Assembly: GCA_028023455.1 (NCBI GenBank)
Contig: JAQFVV010006231.1
Span: forward strand, 4,292,036-4,356,035
Origin: Epiperipatus broadwayi
Taxonomy: Eukaryota; Onychophora; Udeonychophora; Euonychophora; Peripatidae
DNA length: 64,000 bases
Reading direction: 5' to 3'
A program made the position numbers and the translations under genes. The notes below the pieces were generated by a model. It worked only from the letters and a program-made list of their open reading frames with translations, did not search any database and was not told the origin of the DNA. Below are positions 12,045 through 24,037 of this stretch, piece by piece (the stretch's first letter is position 1; every line of letters starts with the position of its first letter).

Positions 12045-15000
12045 TATTTATAATATGTTTTATTATTTTTCACACCATGTGTTTAGTATAATTATATGAT
12101 AAATAGTAGAATTATCAAAGTTATTTTCATATATTGCTTTAGTTATGTTTTTGAACTATAGAATGTCATAAGTGACATACAGCTGATTGGCAAATTTTGT
12201 GATGGTTTATTCTTATTAAGTTTACTACAATTAGTGATATAATTCTAATTCTTTATTTATACTTATGGAGAAGTGTATACTTTTAGATTATTCCATCATT
12301 TTGCCTTTTATATTTTTTGATGAATTTTGGAAGAAAATGTTGCATGAGTAATGCCAATCATGCCTTTATTTTGCTCTTGATATTATGAGTAATTATAGTG
12401 TTTTGATGCTGTTGATGTGCATACCATGCATATTTGTTGTGCTAAAAACCATGATAAAATATTCTATGTCTAAATCTAGATAATTATTTTATATTGGTTT
12501 ATGAAGTTATGCATCTTCTCCAAATTCAATGTTACTTTATCATTGACAATATTTATTTGTCAACACATTGATTACTTTTCATACTTATGTCATATTGGGA
12601 AGAAAGCTAGATTAATTAAGTAAATGAAAGAGCTTTCTGTATTCATAGCTGACATGTTTTCTTTATGTATTTAAATTATTAAAATATTGTGATAATCGTA
12701 TTAAATTACAATAATCAATAAGTGTATATTTTCTAGTATTAAAGCAATCTTTGTTTGATTCTTAAAGGTTGACAGTATATCTGTATCTTTATCTGCATTA
12801 TCAGAAAATCTAAATCATATAAATATTATAACATTTGATTTATAAGAATACAATAATACTTATAAGTCATTTTATTAAAATTTATGTTGTTAGATGTCAA
12901 AATATCATCACTATTTAAGATTATTTTGGATTACATTATTTAATCTAGATTATAAAAAATCTTTGATGTGATATATGAATATGAACAAAATTCCTTTCTT
13001 ACTTACAGCATCACAAGTGTTATCCTAAATTGTCGAACAAGAATAGTTATTTTAGATATAAAAGTCTTACTAATTAATTAAAATTGGAATTATTTATTAT
13101 AGTTTGTATTAAAATATAATTAGAAGAATGAATAATATCTTAATAGACAATAGGATATGGACAAGGATATAATTCAAACCTGAGATATAAATCATATTCT
13201 ACTGATTATAGAATAATGTGATGATAATCACACTTAGCCTTAATAGAAGCAGATGGTATGCAATATAGAAATTTTTAGCCATTAGGGATATTGTTCTTAT
13301 ATTGAACTCTCTTTGAAAGCTGTGTACTGTTCTGTATGATTACAATACATTCTACTTGAAAAGTTCTTGATAGATCATTTTGATGATCAGATGTGTCCTA
13401 AATTCTATAGTATTTTGCTCCACTATGTTTCTAGGATACATATTTTCATAATGTTCATTAGTATCTCTAATTTAAGTTTGAAATACAAAGTTATTCATCA
13501 TTATCAGATACTGATGTTTCAGCTAATTGGAATCAAGAAGTTTACCTTTTAAACTTCATATTCAACTTGTTTTTTTGTTTTTTTTTTCAAAGACGTACAA
13601 AACTAGAATCAACTTTCGGTCAGTTATTATTTATCCTCTTTAGGATTGTAAAAGAAAAGAAAACATATAACTTTGGTAAGAATAACATCAAGGGTTTAGT
13701 TCATTAGAAGGTTATGTGATGTTTCAAGAATCCAAAGCTTTGGTTCAGAGATCTTTATTTCTTGCATCTATCTTTCTGCTAATGCATTAAATTGCACAGG
13801 GGTTTATGTTGGTATGTATTCCTGTGATACATAATATCAAATACTAAGAGTTGATATACTCCATTTATTTGATACAACTGCAAATCTGCGTGCGTATATA
13901 TACGTAAACAAAAGAATGTCATTTAATATTTCTTTATCTTAATAATAATAAAAGATTACAAGAAAGATAGGAATAGACTAGGAAAGTCAAGATTTACTTT
14001 CTTGACTAGTTGATACTTTTATTAGTATTACATATATGTAAAAAAAATTATTGTACTATATAATACGTTGCACTATTAGTTTTTTTTTTAAAAAGGATAC
14101 AACCTTTATTTCTTTTAATGAAAATATCTTTTTTTTCTTTTTTATACCAAACAATTACAAAACAAGCAGCAGCAGTTATTGAAAAAGATAAATATTATTT
14201 TAGTTTTTTAATATTATATATATTAAATTTCTTTTTTTAAAATCATATGAAAACAAGATTCAATGCAACTGAATAGAAAATATTATTTTTATGCTCCGTA
14301 ACACCTGGTCTTAAAACATATACGCATTTAAAGAGTTTACAAACATAAAAAACAATAACACATAAAATACATAGTAAAAAAAAATACCAACTGTATCAAC
14401 TTAGTTAAAAATAAAAATAACAATCATTTATAAGCTATATTAAAAACACTTGTACATACATCAAGCGATTACACATATATATATATACACCAATGTACAG
14501 CAGTATTTTATAATAACGGCCAAAAGAGCATCGGATTGCAGCTGTTATGTGAAATAGTCTTTTCCACTCATGAATACATACAGAGACAAACTTTATCACC
14601 ATAATTTTATTAATAACGTTATATTTTATTAATAATATAAATAATTATAACATTCATAACAATATTTTTTTAAAAAGTTAAAAATATAATAAAATTATGG
14701 CAAAATAAATTTAAAATATTTTTTTTAAATAACTAATTATTTTATTAAATTTCATTACTCAACAATATTATTATTATCTGTAATATTATTCTTTTTTTAT
14801 GAAATAATAAAGCAAAGTAGCTTTTAGCAATATTAGATTCACATCTTACATTATGATGTTACGAAATCTATACTTTATTCTTTAATTAAATCTAAAAAAA
14901 AACAGGCTTGGCTAACTTAAACATTTTTGTCAATAGCTTCTTCCCCTCTATTATGTTTTCTTAAAATTAAACAAAATCAAAGCCTTGATTGAATGATGAT

Positions 15001-17084
15001 TTGACTTGAAGAAACATTTATAGTTGTTTTGATCTTTATTCCGTGCATTATTAAAAAAAATTCTACTTATTAATTAAGGTTATCAGACTCAATTATTTTA
15101 ATGTTCCTAGAAATACTATTTTTATTTATTATTTTTTAATTTATTGTTATTGATTTTGATGGTTCTGACTGGCGGGAGCCAATTTTAAAATCACAGCCTA
15201 TGTCAGTTATTGACATACCTTGCTCGCTTAATTTAATGGCTTCAAATTTATTACTTAAAGTCATTTATGATCAAGACAGATAAAAATGAATATGAAGGCT
15301 ATGTTGTGGGAAAATGCAGTTTGTTAGTTAATAAATAAAATACTTTAAATTATATTTCTAATTATGTAATGCACTATAGTTAATTTATGTGAAACTATGG
15401 TCTATAAATCAATTTGTGATTTTAGAAACAATTGGTATAATCATTTCATAGCATTCAGTATTTAAATGAATTTGTACTACTGCCTAATATGTATAACTTA
15501 ATTAATCTGTAATGTATAACGAATTATTCTAGAAGAGGGGCTTACAAACCATGCAATAATAGCAATTGAAAATATATGCAAAATAAATTATTTCTAATGT
15601 TGTAAATATGAAAACAAAAATAACAGCAACAACAATATTAATTAGTCAGCAACTTTGTGAATGAACTTATTTTAAATAAAATTTTATATTTATTTATTGT
15701 AATATTCTATTAATGTTAATTCTATTCAGAAAATAATCCCTCCTCACATCAGTGATGTTAAATGTGAGGATACTCTCATTCCAGACACAAGATAAAGACT
15801 AAGAAAATAAGAAATGACAATCTTATTTTCAAACTAAATGCACTTTAGATTATTGTTTTTTAATAAATAATGCTGGCAGATATTTTTTCAGATGGATGGT
15901 GGACAAGACCTAATCTTGATTTTTTTTTCTTTATCACAATCACTAGATATAGGTGCCACTTCATTAACACAAAAATATCAAATAGTTAATCTAAGAGTAT
16001 TAAATGTTGATCACAATATTGATTAACTTTATACAATTTAGAAAACTGGAGAAAATAGATATAATACTATAATAGATTGATGTTTAATAATTCTCAATGT
16101 AATCCTCATAATTAAAATGCATGAAATCATAATCTGAAAACAGTATTGAAATTTTAACAACTTATTTAACAGCAGTGACTCATCTAGTAATCAATGAATA
16201 TCAACTAAAAACACCATCCATCACTTGATTACTCATATTTCTATAGATTCTCTGTAAAAGTATAAAATAGATTACTCTTGCCAATGTAGATTTTAATTAG
16301 AAAGTCATATGCTCTTTTATTTTGGTGTAAAATTTTGACAACTACCTCATTCTAACAATAAAAATCAATAAAATACATGCAGATGTTTATCAGAAATTTT
16401 ATTTTTGAAACCAACAATTTCAAACTTTTTTTTAATATAATTCTACACAGTTGGATGGTTCTTATAAACATTTGGTCTGATTTCCACTGAGCTCTTGCAT
16501 TTTTACTCACTTATAATTGTAATTGAATTATGATTTTATAAACACAGTTGCAACCTAATCATTAAAGCTGTTATATATTCAACTGCTATTTTTTTTTGCA
16601 TAAATTATGTCTATTAAACTGAAAAAAATGTCAGTATCAGTACTGCCATTTTATTTAATTTTTTGACAACTTTCATAAATAGGAATGTATTAATATAAGG
16701 AAAATCAGAAATTCAAAAAAGTATTGCTGTCTCCATAGTGTTGCTATCATTATATATGATGGAGCATTGTAGATTGATGTGTGTATTCTCTAGTTTAAAG
16801 CCATTATTAATGTATGATTTTATTATACAATTATAAAAAATAATTTTAACTGTGTAGATAATTTATTTATTTATTGTATAATTATACTTTCTAACAATTA
16901 TTATTATGTTAAAGAACTATTTTATAAACTACTTAAAAAGTTAATATTTTATCCATGAATCCAATGTAAATTGACTCCAGCACATTACAATACACCCACA
17001 CCAATACACACTCACAAACACACATATATAAATATGTATATATAATCATTAAGAACTAGTAAATGCTTAAACAATTTCAATATC
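12045..17084. other. Long AT-rich stretch without a recognised gene
   Basis: No gene or element is supported. Noted only are a T9-A5 tract at 14081-14094, short TA microsatellites near 14470, and a less AT-rich patch around 15160-15240 that matches nothing else in the window. Confidence 0.45.
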
Positions 17085-17260
17085 AGTAACAATCAACAAA
17101 CTTAAACTGTTGTCAAGCAACCTCCTTTTAGCAATAAAGATGGAATCCCACCTTTATTTATACCAAATTCACAACTCAACCAAAATAGCCAAAAAACAAC
17201 AACTCTAAAACACTACCAATGTTTCACTGCTACAAGCAGACTTTTCAAGTGTAAATAACT
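17085..17260 (-). repeat. Repeat F3, single copy with decayed hammerhead-like motif
   Basis: The part with GTTGTCAAGCAACCTCC and the following CACCTTTATTTATAC matches the units in the inverted array at 17659-18640. On the minus strand, 17251-17211 reads CACTTGAAAA, then a CTGCT-TGT-AGCAG hairpin, then GAAACATTGGTAGTG. This is the order of a minimal hammerhead as found in Penelope-like elements (CACCUGAAGA, stem II, GAAACGUUGGUG), with two or three transitions in the core. I treat it as a decayed copy. Confidence 0.45.
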
Positions 17261-17564
17261 ACAAAATAACAACATATTTAAACTAAACATTATCACAATT
17301 CCATTTACTTCCCAATATACTCTTAATATTAAAAGAACTTTTAAATAAGTTAATTGCTTCAGAATTATAATTTTTTTTATAATAAAACATCTTTAATTCT
17401 TCTTTTTATTTCATTTTTCTCAAAGAAGACAACCTTAGCTTCATCAAAATTAATAGTGTGGCCTATATTTTTTTTTATGGATAGACAAAGCAGAACTAAG
17501 AGATTTATTTCTAGCTCCACTTTTATGTATCTTTATTCTTCATTTAATCTCAAACTACTCTGAC

Positions 17565-17565
<1 letters not shown>

Positions 17566-17659
<94 letters not shown>
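17566..17659. repeat. CT then AT microsatellite
   Basis: A run of CT dinucleotides passes directly into a long AT/TA run with one phase slip. It separates the single F3 copy from the F3 inverted array. Confidence 0.95.
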
Positions 17660-17663
<4 letters not shown>

Positions 17664-18640
17664 GCTAATAGTGTTCAAGGTTAGATAGGTTTATAAATGT
17701 AAATTCATTGAAAGCAGTCAATACTTGAAACAGACCAATATCAATAACATTGAGCAGTCTCAATTTATTGTCAAGACAATCTCCATTTAACAATAAAGGT
17801 GAAAGACCACCTTTATTTATGGTCTAATATGTTTATATAGACATTAACGATTGCAACTTGACAACAGAGAGAAAATTTATTAATATAAAAAAGTTTAAAT
17901 AAACCTCATTAAATAAGTAAATATAACCAGTTCTGAAAGCAGACTAACAAATAATCAATTATAATGTTCAAACTGCAATTATAGCTTTCAAACTGCACTC
18001 CAATAATAATTACTTAAATTATAAAACTAATAGTGCTCAATACTAGATAAGTTTATAAAATGTAAACTTATTGAAAGCAGTGAACACTTAAAACAGACCA
18101 ATAACAATTAACAATCTCAATCTGTTGTCAAGGCAACTTCCATTTAACAATAGAGATGAGAATTCTTTTTTATTTATGATCTGATATGTTTATAAAGACA
18201 CTGTTAAAAGGAGGTTACCTTGACAACATATTGAAATTGCTGATTCTTTCTGATATTGGTCTGATTTAAGTATTGACTGCTTTCAATGAATATACATTTA
18301 TAGATCTATCTAGCCTTTGGCACTATTAGCTTTATTATTTTAGTAATTATTGTTGGAAGGCAGTTTGAAAGTTATAATTCACTATTTGTTAGGTTGCTTT
18401 CAGAACTGGTTATATTTATTTATCTGTTTAATGAGAGTTGTTTAAACTTCTTTGTATCAATAATTTTATTCTCTGTGGTCAAGTTGCAATCTTTAGTGTC
18501 TATACAAACATACTAGACCATAAATAAAGATGGATATCTACTTTTATTGCTAATGTAGATTGCCTTGACAATGGATTGAGATTTCTGATTGTCATTGATA
18601 TTGGTCTGGTTTAAGAATTGCCTGAATGGCAGCAAATTAA
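17659..18640. repeat. Inverted array of F3 repeats
   Basis: Two direct units (about 17661-18020 and 18021-18207) are followed by inverted units (about 18208-18630). Markers are CTAATAGTG.TCAA, GAAAGCAGT.AA, CAGACCAATA and TTGTCAAG.CAA, with their reverse complements after 18208. The units are diverged, so the array is old. No coding capacity is seen. The same unit also occurs at 17085 and, partly, at 31560-31650. Confidence 0.7.
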
Positions 18641-18716
18641 AATGTAATACATTTTAGGAAGTGATAAATCCAATTTCATTTATAGCCAGAGTTATTTATT
18701 AGAGAATTTAGATTAG

Positions 18717-19745
18717 ATAACAACACTTAATATAGGGTATATGAGCACAGACTTTTACACCACCCACCTCTCTCAACTCTATCTAATAACACTGATACAC
18801 CTAAACACATATATGCTGAAAAGATAAATAATCACCAATATATATATTTCATGCTAAACCAGCAATCATCAATTGGTCCAGACTATCGTCTTTACACACA
18901 TATATAGTATAAGTGCTCAGATATATATTAAGATAGACTATCCTCATAGTTTAATGGACAGGCTTCAATCCACTCCACACTCCAACTCTTCAACCGTCCA
19001 TCCAATTGAAAATCTGATGATGGAATGCTCAAAGGCCACCCTGAGGCCGAGATTATTGTCACACCCATGTTGACCTAAGGTCAATCTGAACCCCAAATGT
19101 ACAGGACATAATCCATTTAATACATATGCAAGGATGGGCAGACATCTCTATAATGTAATAACTGAAACACAGGCTTGTTATATACCTGTGGCTATATATA
19201 TGTAATATAGGGTATATGAGCACAGACTTTCACACCATCCACCTCTCTCCACTCTATCTAATAACACTGATACACCTAAACATATATATGCTGAAAAGAT
19301 AAATAATCACCAATATACGTATTTCATGCTAAACCAGCAATCATCAGTTGGTCCAGACTATCGTCTTTACACACATATATAGTATAAGTGCTCAGATATA
19401 TATTAAGATAGACTATCCTCATAGTTTAATGGACGGGCTTCAATCCACTCCACACTCCAACTCTTCAACCGTCCATCCAATTGAAAATCTGATGATGGAA
19501 TGCTCAAAGGCCACCCTGAGGCCGAGATTATTGTCACACCCATGTTGGTGATTGCTGGTTTAGGATGAAATATGTATATTGGTGATTATTTATCTTTTCA
19601 GCATATATGTGTTTAGGTGTATCAGTGTTATTAGATAGAGTGGAGAGAGGTGGGTGGTGTGAAAGTCTGTGCTCATATACCCTATATTACATATATATAG
19701 CCACAGGTATATAACAAGCCTGTGTTTCAGTTATAACAACACTTA
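18717..19745. mobile_element. Fold-back element F2 with 13-bp target duplication
   Basis: The element (18730-19732) is flanked by identical 13-bp repeats ATAACAACACTTA (18717-18729 and 19733-19745). It contains two direct copies of a body (18730-19202 and 19203-19549) and then an inverted terminal piece (19550-19732). Both ends carry the tRNA-like head pointing outward, so the ends are inverted repeats. The two bodies are nearly identical, suggesting recent duplication. Short open frames in the bodies are repeats of each other (see findings). Confidence 0.75.
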
Positions 19746-20133
19746 GTAAATTCATCATTTACATGAAAACTTAGATATTTTGCCTTGTGAATATTCCCTT
19801 TAAAAGTATTTCTGTAAATTTGATGTTGGATCTCTTAAATGTTATCATCTAAACTAGCATCTCTAATGAATAACTCAGATTAAAGATAAAATGGATTTAT
19901 TTTCATCTGCTTTCTTCTTAAAAAATAATGTTGGAGATATTTAATTAAATTTAATATTAATGACAGTTGTATAGCAAAAAGTACTTGTTTGAGCAATTTA
20001 CATTGTAATTAATATAAACTCTTTTTGATAGTCAGGAGTAATCAAAAGCAAAATTGAAAACATTAGCACCAACTAGGCAATTATTAGTGAAAATGTTAAG
20101 CAATTGTTTGAAGAATTTTTTGTTGTTTTCTAG
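19746..20133. other. No gene recognised; possible intron upstream of candidate exon
   Basis: AT-rich DNA between the F2 element and the candidate exon. It ends with the pyrimidine-rich TTGTTGTTTTCTAG, which could be a splice acceptor. Confidence 0.35.
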
Positions 20134-20260
20134 TAACACATATCATCCCTATGAAAGAGTTTATTACCTGACAAATAAGGTTCATAGGAATCAGGAAAAA
20201 ATTGAATTGCATGGCAGAGCTTCTAGTTGGATAGGATTGCTGCTGAATGTTACCTCATAA
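20134..20260 (+). CDS. Candidate terminal exon, unknown protein
   Basis: A pyrimidine-rich tract ending in TAG (20131-20133) is followed by a frame that stays open for 41 codons to TAA at 20258-20260. The peptide is not low-complexity: it has YERVYYL, KVHRNQEKIELHGRASSW and a short hydrophobic IGLLLNV end. AATAAA occurs at about 20524, which could serve as a polyadenylation signal. I see no upstream exon and do not recognise the family. The same sequence could be chance open frame, so the call is weak. Confidence 0.22.
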
Positions 20261-20600
20261 AATGCAGAATTTCTGAAATCAGCTATCTGAATTTTTATTA
20301 GGATGTATAAGTTTTACATTTTAATTTTATATTTCTAAAGGCTGAATTTTAGTTTTCTTTAAAATTCTAACTGTATAGTATTTACATCAATTAATTTATA
20401 TGCATTATTATATTTATATTTTTGATTTTTCCTATGTAAATCTTTATTTTGGATAATAATTTTGATGTAGGATGTGGACCTAGAAGAGATTACCCATAAA
20501 TACATGTATTTCAATATAAACTACAATAAACCAATTGCATAAGGAATGGCTTCCTGCAATTAGTTAATTCGTTTTAACAAACTACAGTGTTTTAATATAT

Positions 20601-20930
20601 AAGGTGGGCCAAAAGTTTTCATATATTCCTATGCTAGAATTAGTTGCCTTGGCTTTCCAGATTTCCAGATCTTACCCCATTTGATTTTAATCTTTAGGGG
20701 CACTTGAAGGCTATGGAGTATCAGGAAAAGATACTTAGGTACATACGACCACATCATTACATGCATAACTCCAGCTGTGCTAATATGTGTTTATCAGCAG
20801 TGGTGGACATGTATTGAAATGTGTTTCCAAAACAATAGCAGTCATGCAGAGCATATTATATAAATAAAAATGTTTTTTTCATAGAAAAATCCTTATTTTT
20901 CCTATGTATGGAAACTTATCACCCACCCTG
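20601..20930 (+). pseudogene. Mariner-type transposon remnant, internally deleted
   Basis: Ends are inverted repeats: AGGTGGGCCAAAAGTTTTCA at the left, and the complement of CAGGGTGGGTGATAAGTTTC at the right, with TA-rich target sequence on both sides. Inside, about 20650-20715 translates to SRFPDLTPFDFNL, stop, GHLK. That is the region of the third catalytic aspartate of mariner/IS630-type transposases (usual form SPDLTPLDFFLWG). A stop replaces the tryptophan, and the rest of the transposase, including the first two catalytic aspartates, is missing. At about 330 bp it is a non-autonomous relic. Confidence 0.75.
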
Positions 20931-20937
20931 TATATAG

Positions 20938-21450
20938 TATCTTTCTGGATTTAAATCCATGTAATAACTTTGGTTTGAAGTAAAAGAGAACCACTGGATC
21001 CCTTTTACTTTAACAAAAATCTCCAACTAAAGAGTTATTCTATGTTAATGAAAAAACTTGGTTAGCTTCGGGGATTGTCAATTAATAGTAATTGATAATT
21101 TCTTGGCAACATCAAAGAGTAAATGTTATCTCTACTTACACCAATATTTTCTCTAACAATCCATAGAAATATTTAATTCAACATTAAAATAATAATTGCA
21201 GAATGTCAAGAAAAATATTATTCTTTCACATTCCCATACTTATAAACAATATTCTGGGTTTTATTCTGTGTTTAAATCTATATAAAAAATTGGATTTGAA
21301 ATAAAAGAGGATCCCTTTTACTACCAAAAAACCTCCAACAAAAGAGCGAATATAGATTAATCGTAAAACTTATTTAGCCTCAAGAATTGTCAGTTAATGA
21401 TAAGTGACAATTTCTTGGCAATATCAAAGTTTAGAGGTTATCTATCCATA
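20938..21450. repeat. Tandem duplication with internal hairpins
   Basis: Two diverged copies (about 20938-21135 and 21253-21445) share TGGATTTGAA.TAAAAGAG, GATCCCTTTTACT and AATTGTCA.TTAAT. Each contains a stem: ATTGTCA... paired with ...TGACAAT around a short loop (for example 21387-21413). No coding frame is visible. The layout recalls stem II of the hammerhead-like repeats, but no CTGANGA or GAAA core is present. Confidence 0.55.
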
Positions 21451-23749
21451 TGTAATGATAATAGTGAATTTTTCATAAAAGCTGTAAGGTTGATATTACG
21501 ATGGAAATAATTTTTTAAAAATAATTAACGGCATTTTTTAATAAGAGGTATGTGTAAATTTACTACAATCTTTCAAATTTGCATTCGTTTATTCACTAAA
21601 TCTATATTTAAAATAAGACTCTGCTTGCTCGATTTTAAATCATCTTGTAATTTGATTAGTAAGCAAATTTGAATTACAAATACAAACGAAGGAAAAAATC
21701 AATATTACTACAGTACTGTACATAATTTTTATTTGGTAATGCTAAATAATTTTTATATATTAAAATTATCTATAATAATTATTTTATGATTAGTTTTAAA
21801 AGAAGTGTATGGAAAAGTGTACTCTTAAATTTTTATTCAGAAAAAAAAAAGGCAAAATCATAAGTTTTGATAAAATTCTAAATGCAGTTTTTATTTGTTT
21901 TAAAATGTTAATTAAAAAGGATTGTAAGTTACAAGAAATATTCAGTTGTTATTTTGAAACTATTAAAACAACATAAAATATCTGCAATTAGTTCAAAAAT
22001 TAATTTTCATTTTGTGTGTGTCAATCATACAATGCCTGATATGTTTATCTTCCATTCCAATTCATATCATTTTCAACTTCTTTTTTTTTTTAAAAAAAAG
22101 TCATTTGAAGTTTAAATTGTATCATATTGTTTACATTACAAATTAGTTAGTTCTTATAATGTTTAATTGTTCAATGGCGTATTTGTTTGAAATTGCAATT
22201 GAAGTCGTAAATAACCAATACTCTCATTCGTTTGCTCATATTCTAATTGATAAGTATTGCTGTCCTAATACATTCATTTATTTCAATGGGTAAAAATGTT
22301 TTGGAATTTATTATTAAATGACATAAAATTATGTAATATATATATAACACCATATATTTTATAGTCAGTTATATCTCGTATAAATGTTGTATACTAATGT
22401 TGGCTGTGTAAAGTATTATTTTTTACATATACGTACCAAACAAAACACCAAATGAAATTTTCAATTTACTTTTAGCAATTGCAATTAAGAGCATTAATTG
22501 TTTCTATTTATTGGATTTATGTGGGAGAGTGCAGTGGTAGCTTATTGGACGCCAAGAGCTAATTGTTCCTATATTGCTTCACACCTACCTTAAAGCAGAG
22601 AAAAAATTTCAATTTTGTCAATAGAATAAAACAGCGTGCTTGATTTTACACCCATGAATTTGAATATTATATAATCCCATATGCAACAAACCATATAATT
22701 ACTATTACTATATTCTATTTACTTTAATCCAGAGACATTTATTGTTGAATAAGTTTACAATAAATGGCTCTGGAGTAAAGTAAATAAAATAAATTGCTTC
22801 TTCTATATGTCAATTTAATATATCCATAAAATCTTATTTTAAAAAAATACTTTTGCAATAAATATTAAAAAAATTGTTAATATCAGTTAAAACTTTATAG
22901 TATTTTCTTTAACTACATTTAAACAGATGGAGGTATAATATCCTACATTTTACTCCAAGCCTGTCAATTGTATATAATACATAGTGTACAATAGCTTAAG
23001 TTTTGTTTATGCATTTTGTTTACAGTACAATGTGTATTTTTTACTGTTACATATATAAATAACATTATAGTATAAACAAATTTTTAAAAATAATAAGGTT
23101 GTTATTAGTAATAAATTGAGAGAACACATTTACATAATATTTATTGTATGTGTTCACTCATTCAGTCACTCAAAAAAAAGCAAAAAAACTTACTGTAATA
23201 GAATTTTTATTTTTTAAAAAAATAATAAAATGGACAAAAAAGTGTCAGACTTCAATCTTCTGAAAACATTGATGTATCAAAACAATCCAGTTTCATTGTA
23301 ATTGAACACTTGTCTGGATATTTTTTCCTTCAATATTTTTTTCTTCTATGGAATCAGAATACATGGTCTCTTTGCTAGTTTTGATGTTTTTAATTCTCTA
23401 CTGGCTTCATAACGTATTCAGCCCTATTTGCAGGTTACTCCTTTTAGATTTAACCACAATGCAAAAAGGTTTACCATTCTTTTCCCTTCACTATTAAATC
23501 AGTAACTTTTGTTTCACTGCTTAAAAAATACTCAAGCTTAGAAACATTTTATTAATGAAATACTACATCCTATTAACCTCTTAGAATAATAATAAAAAAT
23601 GAATCTGCTTTCAATATAATCTGAAAAAATATGGTAATATGATCATGAAGTCACAAAGTCTAAATTATAACATTTGAGAAGTTTGATTTAATGGCAGCAT
23701 TTCAGGACAAAAAAAAAAAGATTGTTGGCATATTGTATGTTATATAGAT
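21451..23749. other. AT-rich stretch without a recognised gene
   Basis: No gene or element is supported. A T11-A8 tract lies at 22081-22099. A local inverted repeat occurs at about 22710-22780, where TATTCTATTTACTTTA and its near-complement flank CCAGAGACATTTATTG. Confidence 0.45.
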
Positions 23750-23992
23750 CTGTAAAATTTAAAAAGGCAAAAACTCACTATACATATTGCCACACTGCAA
23801 GCTAGACTAATCAATGAATGCCAGAAGGCTTGTGCATAAAATTCCCATCTAGTGCCTACTCATCCAATATCTCCAGGCTAATTTCTGGCTTGTGGCCTGG
23901 CAATACGTATAATGAGTTTTTGCCTGTTTTAATAACAGTTATAAGCAAACATAAAAAATGGGTGATCATGTGATGTTTACCTGTAAAATTTA
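23750..23992 (-). mobile_element. F1 element, 219-bp short form with 12-bp target duplication
   Basis: The element (23762-23980) is bounded by CTGTAAAATTTA on both sides (23750-23761 and 23981-23992). It has a left arm of about 80 bp, a loop with CATCTAGTGCC and ATTTCTGGCTTGTGGCC, and only about 35 bp of the right arm. It then carries the asymmetric tail ending ATCATGTGATGTTTAC. The CTGATGA half of the hammerhead-like motif is deleted here. Confidence 0.75.
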
Positions 23993-24037
23993 TTAAATTT
24001 ATGACTTTTAATATTTTCGTTTATATATATATATATT

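Noticed and set aside
12960-13080. Possible exon after CCTTTCTTACTTACAG (plus) or before GTAAGT (minus)
   Set aside because: The same bases serve as acceptor on one strand and donor on the other, and both open frames are only about 22 codons.
17566-18640. CRISPR-like array
   Set aside because: Units are long, diverged and inverted; there are no short identical repeats with unique spacers, and the genome is eukaryotic.
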